Assembly (NCBI RefSeq): GCF_905397395.1
Contig: NZ_CAJPVH010000027.1
Span: 1 to 64,000 of the forward strand
Direction: 5' to 3'
DNA length: 64,000 bases
DNA from: Cupriavidus campinensis
GTDB taxonomy: Bacteria; Pseudomonadota; Gammaproteobacteria; Burkholderiales; Burkholderiaceae
Position 1 is the stretch's first letter. Every line of letters starts with the position of its first letter. Positions 29,374-38,322 of the stretch are shown here, piece after piece. Under the pieces are notes generated by a model. It worked only from the letters and a program-made list of their open reading frames with translations, was not told where the DNA came from and searched no databases. The position numbers and the translations under genes are program-made.

Positions 29374-30801
29374 ATGACTGCTCCCCAGCTTCCTATCGCC
29401 GCCATCGCTACCGCACCGGGCCGGGGCGGCATTGGCGTCGTGCGCGTCTCCGGCCCCGATGTGGGCACCGTGATGCGCGCGGTCTGCGGCCAGACGCTCA
29501 AGCCGCGCCATGCCACTTACCTGCCCTTCCTCGATGCGCGCGGCGGCGTGATCGACCACGGCCTCGCGCTGTACTTCCCTGCGCCGAACTCGTACACCGG
29601 CGAAGAGGTGCTCGAGCTGCAGGGCCACGGCGGTCCGGTGGTCATGCAGATGCTGCTGTCGCGCTGCCTGGAATCCGGGCGCGAGATCGGCCTGCGCGTG
29701 GCCGAGCCCGGCGAGTTCACCCGGCGCGCCTTCCTGAACGACAAGCTCGACCTTGCCCAGGCCGAAGCGGTGGCCGACCTCATCGAGGCCAGCACCGAAG
29801 CCGCGGCGCGCTCCGCCGCACGCTCCATGGAAGGCGAATTCTCGAAGGCCATCCACGCGCTGGTCGAAAAGGTCATCCACCTGCGCATGCTGGTGGAGGC
29901 CACGCTGGACTTCCCCGAGGAGGAGATCGATTTCCTGGAAGCCTCCGACGCGCGCGGCCAGCTGGCCCGCATCCGCAGCGACCTCGCGGGCGTGCTGAAG
30001 CAGGCGCGCCAGGGCGCGCTGCTGCGCGAGGGGCTGTCGGTGGTGCTCGCCGGGCAGCCGAACGTCGGCAAGTCGTCGCTGCTCAACGCACTGGCCGGCG
30101 CCGAGCTGGCCATCGTCACGCCGATTGCCGGCACCACGCGCGACCGCGTGCGCGAGACGATCCAGATCGACGGCATTCCGCTCCACATCATCGACACCGC
30201 CGGCCTGCGCGAGGATGCCGCCGACGAGGTTGAGCGCATCGGCATCGAGCGCACCTGGGAGGCCATCGGGCGCGCCGACATCGTGCTGCATCTGGTGGAT
30301 GCGCCCGACTACATCGAGCATGGCCTGTCCGAGGTTGACGATCACATCGACGACCAGCTCAGCGGCCGCCTGCCGCCGGGCGCGCCCATCGTGCGCGTGG
30401 TGAACAAGATCGACATGGCGCCCGCCGCCGGCGAGATGATGTTCGGCGGCAACCGCCCGCACGTGGTGGCCGCCAACGGGCCGAATCCGACCGAGATCTG
30501 GATTTCGGCGCGCACGGGCGCGGGCATCGACCTCATGCGCCGCGAGCTGCTGCGGCTGATCGGCTGGCAGTCCGGCAGCGAAGGCACCTTCCTCGCGCGC
30601 GAGCGGCACCTCACCGCGCTGCGCAGCGCCCAGTCCCACCTCGACGTGGCCACGGAGCGCGCGCAGCAGCAGGCCCAGGCGCTCGACCTGTTCGCCGAGG
30701 AACTGCGGCTGGCGCAGGACCACCTCAACAGCATCACCGGCGAGTTCACGAGCGACGACCTGCTGGGGACCATCTTCACGCGGTTTTGTATCGGGAAGTA
30801 G
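29374..30801 (+). CDS. mnmE: tRNA modification GTPase MnmE
   Basis: A 475-residue GTPase that with MnmG adds the 5-carboxymethylaminomethyl group to the wobble uridine of certain tRNAs. The N-terminal domain begins [14 protein letters not shown]. The G domain has [14 protein letters not shown], the DTAG motif and NKID. The C-terminus ends FTRFCIGK with the catalytic CxGK motif. The ATG at 29374 is preferred to an in-frame GTG two codons earlier. In relatives mnmE follows yidC directly; here tam and the CHAD gene lie between them. Confidence 0.97.
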   Translation: MTAPQLPIAAIATAPGRGGIGVVRVSGPDVGTVMRAVCGQTLKPRHATYLPFLDARGGVIDHGLALYFPAPNSYTGEEVLELQGHGGPVVMQMLLSRCLESGREIGLRVAEPGEFTRRAFLNDKLDLAQAEAVADLIEASTEAAARSAARSMEGEFSKAIHALVEKVIHLRMLVEATLDFPEEEIDFLEASDARGQLARIRSDLAGVLKQARQGALLREGLSVVLAGQPNVGKSSLLNALAGAELAIVTPIAGTTRDRVRETIQIDGIPLHIIDTAGLREDAADEVERIGIERTWEAIGRADIVLHLVDAPDYIEHGLSEVDDHIDDQLSGRLPPGAPIVRVVNKIDMAPAAGEMMFGGNRPHVVAANGPNPTEIWISARTGAGIDLMRRELLRLIGWQSGSEGTFLARERHLTALRSAQSHLDVATERAQQQAQALDLFAEELRLAQDHLNSITGEFTSDDLLGTIFTRFCIGK

Positions 30802-30840
30802 GCCCTGCCCGGCCCGCACATCCCTGAACCGGAGTTACAC

Positions 30841-31464
30841 ATGCCCCGCGTCTCCAAGGCGGAAGCCGAACGGCACCGCGCCACTATCGAGCAGGTCTCC
30901 TCGCGGCTGTTTCGCGAGCAGGGGTTTCATGGCATCAGCGTGGCGGACCTCATGGGTGCGGCCGGGCTGACGCATGGCGGGTTCTATGGCCATTTCGCGT
31001 CAAAGGACGCGCTGGCGGCCATCGCCTGCACGCGGGCGTTCGAGGAATCGGGCGCGCGCTGGCGCAAGCGGGTGGAGGAATCCCCCGACAAGGCCACGGC
31101 CCTCGCCGCGCTGATCGACAACTACCTGTCGGCGCGCAACCGCAACGCCGCCGGCACCGGCTGCGCGGCGGCGGCGCTGGCCAATGACGTCGCCCGCGAA
31201 GGCGAGGAGAAGCCCGTGCGCGCGGCCTTTGTCGACGGTATCCGGGACCTGCTCGAGATCCTCGAGGGCGTGCAGCCGGGCGATGACCCGGCGGCGCGGC
31301 GCGCGGCGGCCATCGCGCAGATGTCGACGATGGTCGGCGCGCTCGTGCTGTCGCGTGCCACGCTGGGTACCGGGCTGTCCAACGAGGTGCTGGCGGCGGC
31401 CAAGGCGCAGCTGCTGGCGCAGGTTGGAGACGCCGATGGGGTGTCGCGCGGGCCGACGGGGTAA
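30841..31464 (+). CDS. TetR-family transcriptional regulator
   Basis: A 207-residue TetR/AcrR regulator. The N-terminal helix-turn-helix reads FREQGFHGISVADLMGAAGL with the recognition helix THGGFYGHFASKDAL. The remainder is a helical ligand-binding domain with one Cys (GTGCAAAALAND) common in this subfamily, where a similar Cys occurs in YcdC/NemR-like repressors and may sense electrophiles. GGAG precedes the ATG by seven bases. No obvious target gene adjoins it; the next gene is the OB-fold-like protein on the same strand. Confidence 0.87.
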   Translation: MPRVSKAEAERHRATIEQVSSRLFREQGFHGISVADLMGAAGLTHGGFYGHFASKDALAAIACTRAFEESGARWRKRVEESPDKATALAALIDNYLSARNRNAAGTGCAAAALANDVAREGEEKPVRAAFVDGIRDLLEILEGVQPGDDPAARRAAAIAQMSTMVGALVLSRATLGTGLSNEVLAAAKAQLLAQVGDADGVSRGPTG

Positions 31465-31497
31465 ACTGCCGCTTTTCCTCCTCAGCCCCCCTCCAAG

Positions 31498-32064
31498 ATG
31501 TCCCGTCTCCGGCAAACCCTTCTCATCATCGTCTTCGTGGCGATCATTGGCATCCTGTGGTTTGTCGGCAATGACACCGGCGAGATCGTGCCGACCGGGC
31601 CCGCTCCCACCGACACAGCCGAAGTGGCGCCGGCCAGCGTGCCGCGCGGCATTCCGCACGATGGCACGCTCGATCCGATCAGCATCGACGAGAACCGTCC
31701 CGCCGACCGGCTGCCCGAGTACGCGGCGGCCGCCCTGCTCGACGACTACCGCGACAACGCCGGGGCGGCCGACGACCGCTATCGGGGCAAATACTTCATC
31801 GTGGAAGGCGTGGCCAGCGGCATTCGCCGCGAAGGGGCGGAAGTGTTCCTGGAGATCCGCACCGATGCGCCGGGCCAGGTGGTTCGCGCCGTGCTGCTGC
31901 CGGAACAGATCTGCGGCCCGGCCGGGCGCCGGTGCGAGGTGGAAGCGCGCGCCACCATGGTCCGGCGCGGCCAGAAGGTGGCCGTGGAATGCACCGGCGC
32001 CGGGCTGGCCGAGGGCGGCACCCCGCTGCTGAACGAGTGCCTGGTACGTGGCGGCGCCAACTAA
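31498..32064 (+). CDS. Membrane-anchored protein with OB-fold-like domain, unknown function
   Basis: A 188-residue protein with one N-terminal membrane helix (residues about 7-23) and a short Pro-rich linker, then a domain from residue 70 on. That domain (YRGKYFIVEGVASGI, then VFLEIRT, and RGQKVAVECTGAG) resembles the tRNA_anti-like OB fold of periplasmic proteins of unknown role. Three cysteines in the second half (ICGPAGRRC and VECTG, plus NECLV) could form disulfides in the periplasm. No ribosome site of good quality is seen before the ATG. I do not recognise a specific function. Confidence 0.7.
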   Translation: MSRLRQTLLIIVFVAIIGILWFVGNDTGEIVPTGPAPTDTAEVAPASVPRGIPHDGTLDPISIDENRPADRLPEYAAAALLDDYRDNAGAADDRYRGKYFIVEGVASGIRREGAEVFLEIRTDAPGQVVRAVLLPEQICGPAGRRCEVEARATMVRRGQKVAVECTGAGLAEGGTPLLNECLVRGGAN

Positions 32065-32262
32065 GTCCCCAACGAAGAAGCGGCTCCCGGGCCGCCTGGC
32101 CGCCCGACAGCACGGCTGGGCCGATTTTCCCCCTCTGTTCCCCGCATTGACCGCCGCGCCGCACGCCTACAGTACGCAGGCATGCTGCCGGCACTGCGCC
32201 CCTCGCTTGTTGTTGTGAGCCCGGGCGGCCGGCGCCCTCGCCGACGCGATCCAGGACACACC

Positions 32263-32868
32263 ATGAAGAGAGCAACCCTTGCCGCCGCGCTGGCCCTGCT
32301 GGCCACCGGCTGTTCCACCTACCAGGCCGTCACCCCGGTCGACCGGCCGGTCATGAACGACCCCATCGCCGGCTACCAGTCCGGTGCCTTTGGCGGCCCG
32401 GCGGAATTCCGCGTCGATGGCAACCAGGTGATCGGCGCCGATGGCGCGCTGTTCTGCATCATCACCAACCAGGTGAACGGCAATGCCTATGTGGAAGACT
32501 TCGCGGCCTCGCTGCGCGCGCGCAACTTCGAGGTGAAGATGCTGCCGCCGTACGCGTCGATCGCCTCGTGCCCGATGACGGCCACCTACACGGCCCAGCG
32601 CCAGACCTACCTGACGCCGTTCCTGACCTCGGCGGACATCACCATCTACCGCAACGGCGAGCGCGTGGGCAAGGCGCTGTTCAACGCCAACCGCAGCGCG
32701 GGCGGCGTGAACCTGAGCCACCTGATCCCCCCGGCGTCCAAGATCGAGGAACTGGTCGACCAGCTCTTCCCCGGCCTGAAGCCCCAGCCGCAGCCGGCCC
32801 AGGCGGCTCCCGCCCCGGCACCGGCGCCGGCGCCCGAGGCAGCCCCGGCACCGGCACCCGCCGCCTGA
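32263..32868 (+). CDS. Putative lipoprotein with Pro/Ala tail
   Basis: A 201-residue lipoprotein. The signal peptide ends with a lipobox, LLATGC, so Cys19 would be acylated. The folded part contains paired Cys residues (LFCIITNQVNG and SIASCPMTATYTA) and ends NLSHLIPPASKIEELVDQLFPG, which I associate with the Sbal_3080 lipoprotein family, though with limited certainty. The last 30 residues are a Pro/Ala/Gln repeat, likely extended and possibly crossing peptidoglycan. The ATG at 32263 was chosen because it directly precedes the signal peptide. The upstream gap of 198 bases suggests its own promoter. Confidence 0.75.
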   Translation: MKRATLAAALALLATGCSTYQAVTPVDRPVMNDPIAGYQSGAFGGPAEFRVDGNQVIGADGALFCIITNQVNGNAYVEDFAASLRARNFEVKMLPPYASIASCPMTATYTAQRQTYLTPFLTSADITIYRNGERVGKALFNANRSAGGVNLSHLIPPASKIEELVDQLFPGLKPQPQPAQAAPAPAPAPAPEAAPAPAPAA

Positions 32869-32882
32869 CCGTCCCCGGTCAG

Positions 32883-32930
32883 GCCAGCGTCCAGCCCAGC
32901 CATCAAGCCAGCGTCCAGCCCAGCCATCAA
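32883..32930. repeat. 24-bp direct repeat, two copies
   Basis: Two exact tandem copies of a 24-base unit beginning GCCAGCGTCC and ending CCATCAA. The second copy runs into the stop codon of the chemoreceptor gene (32927-32929), and a third partial copy (GCCAGC) lies within that gene. It probably arose by slipped duplication of the gene end; the duplication restored the same stop. Confidence 0.85.
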
Positions 32931-34939
32931 GCCAGCCGGAACACCTCCACCGCCTGGCGCAGCTCCTGCGCCTGGTGATGCAGGCTCTCGGCGGCGGCGG
33001 CGGCCTCTTCCACCAGCGCGGCGTTCTGCTGCGTGGTGGTGTCCATCTCCGCCACGGCGCCGCTGACCTGCGCCAGCCCCTGCGCCTGCTCGCGGGAGGC
33101 CACGCTGATGTCGCTCATCAGCGCCGCCATGCCTTCCACGCGCCGCACCATGTCGTCGATGGCGGAGCCGGCCTGCTGCACGGCCTCGTTGCCGGACTTC
33201 AGGTCCGTCACGGTCCGCTCGATCAGTCCCTTGATTTCGCCTGCCGCGTTGGCGCTGCGCTGCGCCAGGCTGCGCACCTCGCCGGCCACCACGGCAAAGC
33301 CGCGCCCGTGCTCGCCCGCCCGGGCCGCTTCCACGGCGGCGTTCAGCGCCAGGATATTGGTCTGGAAGGCGATGCCGTCGATCATGCCGATGATGTCCAC
33401 CACCTGCTGCGCGTTGCGGTGGATCTCGGCCATCGTATCCACCACCTTGCCCACCGTCATCCCGCCCGCGCGGGCCGCCTCGGCGGCGCTGGCCACAGCG
33501 GCGTTGGCGTCGTGCGCGTTGTCGGCGTTCTGCTTCACGGTGGCGGAGAGCTGTTCGATGCTGGCCACGGTGCGCTCCAGGCTGCCCGCCTGCGAGGCCG
33601 TGCGCGACGACAGGTCCGCGTTGCCGCTGGCGATCTGGCTCGTGCTGCCGGCGATGGCCGCCACGCTGCCGCGCACCTTGTCCACGATGCCGGTCAGCCC
33701 CTGCCCCACGCCGTCGATGGCGCGCATCAGCTGGCCGATCTCGTCATTGCGCGGGCTGTCCAGGCGGGCGGTCAGGTCACCCTCGGCCAGCCGGGAAGCC
33801 GCGCCGGCCGCGTGCGTCAGCGGCTGGCTGACCATGCGGCGCAGCAGCCACCAGAACGCAGCGGACACCGCCAGCGCCACCAGCAGGCCGGCGGCCAGGA
33901 AGCGGTTACGGCTCGCCACCAGTTCGCCGCGCAGGGAATCCATCGGCACCGTGCCGGCGATCACCCACTGCCACTCGGGGTAGGTCGCGAACGCGGTCAG
34001 GCGCTCGGCGGTGGCACCATTGCCGTCATTGCCCATGGCCACCGTGTGCACCATCGAGCCTTCCTTGGCGGCGATCATGTCGCGCACCCAGGGCTTGCCG
34101 TCCGCATCCTTGGCGTCGATCCGCACCGAGCCCTCGCCGCCAGCGCGGTCCACCAGCGCCTTGCCCTGGTCCGCGCCCGGCCGGGCATCGAACACCATGA
34201 AGTGGCCGTCGCTGCCGATGGCCTTGCGGCGGATGCGGTTCTTCAGCATCGCCAGTTCGGCCTCGACGTTCACGCCCACGTACAGCGCGCCGACGATTTT
34301 GCCGCCAGCGTCGCGCACCGGTTCGTACTTGCTCATATAGGGCTTGCCGAACAGCCAGGTCAGCGCGCGGTAGGACTTGCCCGCCGCCACGGCCGTGTAG
34401 GCGGCGCCGGCGCGGTCCAGCAGCGTGCCGATGGCGCGTTGGCCGTCCTGCTTCTTGAGCGAGGTGGTCACGCGGATGTAGTCGTCGCCGGTGCGCGCGA
34501 ACACCGTCGCCACCACGCCGCCGGTGGTGGCGAGGAAGCGGTCGGGTACGTCGAAGCTGTTATTGAGCACGAGGTCGCCGCTGCGGAACGTCGGCGTGGC
34601 CTTGCCGGCCACTTCCACGGTCTGCGCCGGGTCCACGCTGTACGGGCCGGGCAGCACGGCCGCGAAGCTCAGCATGAAGCGGTCGGCTTCCTGGAGGATG
34701 GTGTCGTCGAGCTGGCCGACCAGTTCGCTGAGGGTCTGGCTTTCGGCATAGATGGCCTCGCGGGCCTGGTCCTCGAGCTGGCGCATGCTGCTCAGGGACA
34801 GCGCCAGCGCATAGGCGCCGAACGCGACGATCTGGACGACCAGCACCACCAGCGCGATGCGGGTGCCGATGCTCCAGCTGCCGGCCAGCGCGCGCGCGCG
34901 GCCGGCCGACGCGGGTCGGGAGAGTGAGAGAGAAGTCAA
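32927..34939 (-). CDS. Methyl-accepting chemotaxis protein with Cache sensor domain
   Basis: A chemoreceptor of about 670 residues: N-terminal membrane helix, periplasmic sensor of the Cache 3/Cache 2 type (about residues 55-340, with KPYMSKYEPVRDAGGKIVGALYVGV), second membrane helix, HAMP domain (MVSQPLTHAAGAASRLAEGD), and a cytoplasmic signalling domain with the conserved tip NILALNAAVEAARAGEHGRG. There is no C-terminal NWETF-type pentapeptide, so adaptation enzymes may not dock there. The TTG at 34939 is preferred because GGAG lies eight bases upstream; another TTG lies at 34987. The ligand is unknown. Similar receptors often sense organic acids. Confidence 0.9.
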   Translation of the reverse strand: MTSLSLSRPASAGRARALAGSWSIGTRIALVVLVVQIVAFGAYALALSLSSMRQLEDQAREAIYAESQTLSELVGQLDDTILQEADRFMLSFAAVLPGPYSVDPAQTVEVAGKATPTFRSGDLVLNNSFDVPDRFLATTGGVVATVFARTGDDYIRVTTSLKKQDGQRAIGTLLDRAGAAYTAVAAGKSYRALTWLFGKPYMSKYEPVRDAGGKIVGALYVGVNVEAELAMLKNRIRRKAIGSDGHFMVFDARPGADQGKALVDRAGGEGSVRIDAKDADGKPWVRDMIAAKEGSMVHTVAMGNDGNGATAERLTAFATYPEWQWVIAGTVPMDSLRGELVASRNRFLAAGLLVALAVSAAFWWLLRRMVSQPLTHAAGAASRLAEGDLTARLDSPRNDEIGQLMRAIDGVGQGLTGIVDKVRGSVAAIAGSTSQIASGNADLSSRTASQAGSLERTVASIEQLSATVKQNADNAHDANAAVASAAEAARAGGMTVGKVVDTMAEIHRNAQQVVDIIGMIDGIAFQTNILALNAAVEAARAGEHGRGFAVVAGEVRSLAQRSANAAGEIKGLIERTVTDLKSGNEAVQQAGSAIDDMVRRVEGMAALMSDISVASREQAQGLAQVSGAVAEMDTTTQQNAALVEEAAAAAESLHHQAQELRQAVEVFRLA

Positions 34940-35084
34940 AGGGGGCGCTCCGTGGCTATTCCACGCACCTTTATGGCGCGCGGGCAACGCCCGCTCTGAC
35001 GGCAGGTCGTCACAGCGTCAATAACGGATCGCGCACCCCCCGGCTTGAATGGACTGAACGCTTACTCTAATAGGTCACACTACG

Positions 35085-35100
35085 ATGCAACGGGTTGCAT
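35085..35100. promoter_or_regulatory. Inverted repeat, possible operator
   Basis: ATGCAAC, two bases, GTTGCAT: a perfect 7-base dyad in the 184-base gap upstream of the chemoreceptor gene. It could be a regulator-binding site. It lies about 145 bases before the receptor start, and 24 bases after the end of the neighbouring deacylase gene. Confidence 0.4.
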
Positions 35101-35123
35101 AGGCTCGATGTGGACCTCTCTGC

Positions 35124-36098
35124 TCAAACGTCCAGTCGGCCAAGTCGTACAACGGTCACACCCGGCCGAAGCTGGCGCAGCGACGGCATTACCAGCACGC
35201 AATGATCGTACGGCGTGGTCACCGGCTCGCCATCGCGCCAGCCGATCACGGTGCCGGCACGGTCGAAGGTTTCCAGCCCGGTGTATGGGCCGGCGAAGCG
35301 GAAGTCCATGCTGGCCGCCACCACGGGCTCGGTCACGCGCACCACGCGCTGCGCTGCCGGCAGCGGGCGCAGCCAGCCGGCCGGCAGGTCCGCTTCCTCG
35401 ACAATGCCCGCGTGCAGCAGGAAGCGCGCCGTGCAGTCGCGCGCCACATCCACGGCGGCGGCTTCCCAGTGCTGGCCGCACTCCACCAGCAGCGCGTCGC
35501 GCGCGCTGGCCGGGTCGCCGAAATCGGCGTAGTCGCGCATGCGGCGGCCCTCGGGGTGGCCTTCATCGACGATGATGTCCGCCGGGGCGCCAAGCGCCTT
35601 CGCCAGCGCGATGCCCTTGTCGAGCGGACCCGAGACGATCAGCGGCCGGCTTTTCTCGTGCATCGAGTGCAGGTCGAGCAGCAGGTCCACGGTGTCGATC
35701 ACGGGGCGCATGGCGCGGGCGCGTCGCAATTCGCTGGAATCGCGCGTGGTGTCGTCGAGCACGGCGGCGGTCCAGACGCGGTTGAAGTCCTGGTCGACGA
35801 AGCGCGAGGCATCGGGCCGGGCGGCGTCGAAGGTGGCGTAGGCGTCCACATTGGCGAACGCCAGCGTCAGGCGCCCCCGGCGCGGACGCAGGCCGTGGTC
35901 GAGCAGGCCGGCCACGGCGATGGCGCCGCAGACCTCGTTGCCGTGCGTCAGCGCGTTGACCATCACATGCGGCCCCGGCAGGCCGGAATCGAAGGTGTGG
36001 ACGTAGGCGATGCCGGTGTTGCCGGCGGCGTAGGGACGGATATCGGGAAAGCTGACCTCCACCGGATAGGCGGCGAAGGCGGGAGGCGTCTGCGTCAT
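35124..36098 (-). CDS. Succinylglutamate desuccinylase/aspartoacylase family (M14) protein
   Basis: A 324-residue zinc-dependent deacylase of the AstE/ASPA type. The zinc ligands are visible in NALTHGNEVCG (His, Glu) and LLLDLHSMHEKS (His). The substrate-binding Arg may be in FVDQDFNRVW. The last 80 residues form the usual beta-rich C-terminal domain. It follows a Bug receptor by 24 bases on the same strand, so the receptor may deliver the substrate that this enzyme deacylates. No membrane transport partner is visible. The specific acyl amino acid is unknown. Confidence 0.87.
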   Translation of the reverse strand: MTQTPPAFAAYPVEVSFPDIRPYAAGNTGIAYVHTFDSGLPGPHVMVNALTHGNEVCGAIAVAGLLDHGLRPRRGRLTLAFANVDAYATFDAARPDASRFVDQDFNRVWTAAVLDDTTRDSSELRRARAMRPVIDTVDLLLDLHSMHEKSRPLIVSGPLDKGIALAKALGAPADIIVDEGHPEGRRMRDYADFGDPASARDALLVECGQHWEAAAVDVARDCTARFLLHAGIVEEADLPAGWLRPLPAAQRVVRVTEPVVAASMDFRFAGPYTGLETFDRAGTVIGWRDGEPVTTPYDHCVLVMPSLRQLRPGVTVVRLGRLDV

Positions 36099-36122
36099 GG
36101 CAATAGTCTGATTTTTCGCGCG

Positions 36123-37103
36123 TTATTCGCGGATATCGGCGGTCTGCACGATGGTGCGGTAGCGGGCCGTCTCGCGCTTGATGAAGGTGCCGAACTGGGC
36201 CGGATTGGCCGGCGCCACTTCCACGCCGGCTTCGGCCAGCTTCTTGCGGACGTCCGGCTGGGCCAGCACGGCCTGCATCTCGGTGTTCAGGCGGTCCACC
36301 ACCGGGCGCGGTGTGGCGGCGGGCGCCATCAGACCGAACCAGACGCCCATGTCCACGCCCTTGAGCGACGGCGTCTCGGCCAGCGCCGGCACATTCGGCG
36401 CCACGCTGGCGCGCTTGCCCTCGGTCACCCCATAGGCGCGCACGCGGCCGGCCTGGATATGGGGCAGCGCCGACGACAGCACCATCACGGCGAGGTCGAT
36501 CTGGCCGCCCAGCAGGTCCGTGGCCATTGCGGAGGCGCCCTTGTACGGCACGTGCGTGATGTTGACCTTGCCCTGCTGCTTGATCAGCTCGCCCGCCAGG
36601 TTCAGCGGCGTGCCCACGCCCGAGGAAGCGTAAGACAGCTTGCCCGGCTGCGACCTGGCCAGCGCCATCAGCTCGCCCGCGTCCTTGGCCGGCAGTTGCA
36701 GCTTGCCGACCAGCACCATCGGCTGCGTGCCGACGAAGGTGATCGGCGCGAGGTCGCGCTCGCCGTCATAGCGCACGGCCGCGTTGGTCAGGCGGGCGAT
36801 GGAGACCTCGCTGCCCGAGCCCAGCAGCAGCGTGTAGCCGTCCGCCTCCGCCTTGACCACCTTCGACGCGCCGATCGTGCCGCCGGCGCCGCCGAGGTTC
36901 TCGATCACCACGCTCTGGCCGAGCCGCTTGCCCAGCTCCGGCGCCACGGTGCGCGCGACCAGATCGACGCTGCCCCCGGCGGTGTAGCCCACCACCAGCG
37001 TGATGGGCTTGGTGGGATAGGCACCCGCCGCATGGGCGACAGTGGTGGCCAGGGCACAACAGCTCAGGGAGGCGGCAGCGGCCGCGCGCAGCAGGGTCTT
37101 CAT
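36123..37103 (-). CDS. Bug/TctC-family periplasmic solute receptor
   Basis: A 326-residue solute-binding protein. Residues 1-24 are a signal peptide (ends VAHA) before AGAYPTKPITLVVGYTAGGSVDL, the family start. The ligand loop ENLGGAGGTIGASKV is intact. The ATG at 37103 has GGAAGAG upstream; the longer in-frame start at 37235 gives a non-homologous extension. It precedes the M14 deacylase in the same operon and lies downstream of a LysR gene on the same strand, a common arrangement for Bug-controlled catabolism in Cupriavidus. Confidence 0.92.
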   Translation of the reverse strand: MKTLLRAAAAASLSCCALATTVAHAAGAYPTKPITLVVGYTAGGSVDLVARTVAPELGKRLGQSVVIENLGGAGGTIGASKVVKAEADGYTLLLGSGSEVSIARLTNAAVRYDGERDLAPITFVGTQPMVLVGKLQLPAKDAGELMALARSQPGKLSYASSGVGTPLNLAGELIKQQGKVNITHVPYKGASAMATDLLGGQIDLAVMVLSSALPHIQAGRVRAYGVTEGKRASVAPNVPALAETPSLKGVDMGVWFGLMAPAATPRPVVDRLNTEMQAVLAQPDVRKKLAEAGVEVAPANPAQFGTFIKRETARYRTIVQTADIRE

Positions 37104-37301
37104 GGTGATTTCTCTTCCGGCAGGTGTGGGTGTTGTCCGGCGATGGTAGTGAGCGCCAGGCGCGCCGGCATGCGGCTTTGGCAATGCGGGTTGCCATTTC
37201 GGCAATGGGCCGGAATGGTGCAGGGAAGCGCACAAATGTGGGTCAAAAATCGGCCGGATTCGGTCCCGATTCTGCGCCCGAATCGGCGGCTAGTACGCGT
37301 C

Positions 37302-38246
37302 CTAATCCGCGCGCTGCGAGGCTGCCCGCCAGAACGCCTCCGCCAGCGCGCGCATCGGCGCCCGGGGCCGGTAGAGACGGATGTCGAGGGCCAGGTCGGA
37401 GGCGTCGCCGCCGTCCAGATCGGCCCGCACCAGACGGCCCGTGTGGAGATCGTCGGCAATCAGCCGGGCAGGCAGCCAGGCCAGTCCCATCGACTGGCGC
37501 ACCATCTCATGCACCGATTCGGCGAAATCGCTCACGGCGATCACATCGAGCCGCGCAGCCAGCTTCCGGCGGGCGATTTCCTGGTTGACCATGCGGCCCA
37601 TGGTCAGCGTCTCGGCGTAGGCGATCATCGGCACGGGCGCGGGGCGCGTGGCGGTCTTGGTCCGATGCAGGCGATAGGCCGGGCCGCCGCGCGCGTCGGC
37701 GGCGGCCACGCAGACCAGCCGCTCCACGCCCACCGGGTGGAAGGTGTAGCGCGCGTCGTCCAGCATCACCGGCAGGTCGTGCGGGCTGTAGCAGAGCAGG
37801 AAATCGACGTCGCCTTCGGTGAACAGCGCCAGCGCATCGTGCGTAGCATGGGTGGAGATGCGCGTGCGGAAGCCGGCGCCGGCGGGGTCGTCGCGCAGCG
37901 CGTGGCGCAAGCCGGCCAGCCACGCCGGCACCATCGAGCGGGCCAGCGTCTTGCCGGTGGCGATGGTCAGCGTGCTGGCATCGGCGCGATGCGCGGCCCG
38001 CAGCGACAGGCGCGCTTCGTCGAGCGTGCGCAGCGCGGCTTCGGCGGCTTCGAGGAACTGGCGGCCCTCGGCGGTCAGCCGCACGGGAAACGCGCTGCGG
38101 TCGATCAGCGGCGCGCCGGCCCAGACCTCCAGCGCCTGCATGCGCCGGCCAAACGCCGGCGGCGTGACATTGCGCAACTCGGCCGCGCGCGCCAGGCTGC
38201 CGGCCTGCGCCAGGCAGACGAAGTCTTCGAGCCAACGGATGTGCAT
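37302..38246 (-). CDS. LysR-family transcriptional regulator
   Basis: A 314-residue LysR regulator. The helix-turn-helix lies in WLEDFVCLAQAGSLARAAEL, followed by NVTPPAFGRRMQALEVWAG, with the effector-binding type 2 periplasmic fold over residues 90-310. The ATG at 38246 starts MHIRWLEDF, the normal family N-terminus. It is upstream of the Bug and deacylase genes on the same strand and divergent from the MerR gene over 76 bases, so it may control either side. Its likely co-inducer is the substrate of the Bug receptor. Confidence 0.9.
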   Translation of the reverse strand: MHIRWLEDFVCLAQAGSLARAAELRNVTPPAFGRRMQALEVWAGAPLIDRSAFPVRLTAEGRQFLEAAEAALRTLDEARLSLRAAHRADASTLTIATGKTLARSMVPAWLAGLRHALRDDPAGAGFRTRISTHATHDALALFTEGDVDFLLCYSPHDLPVMLDDARYTFHPVGVERLVCVAAADARGGPAYRLHRTKTATRPAPVPMIAYAETLTMGRMVNQEIARRKLAARLDVIAVSDFAESVHEMVRQSMGLAWLPARLIADDLHTGRLVRADLDGGDASDLALDIRLYRPRAPMRALAEAFWRAASQRAD

Positions 38247-38322
38247 GGGGGGCGGCGGGCGGGGCAGGCGATGGCGCATTGTAGCGTCGCGCGGTTGGCC
38301 GACTCGGTTAGAATTTTCCCCC

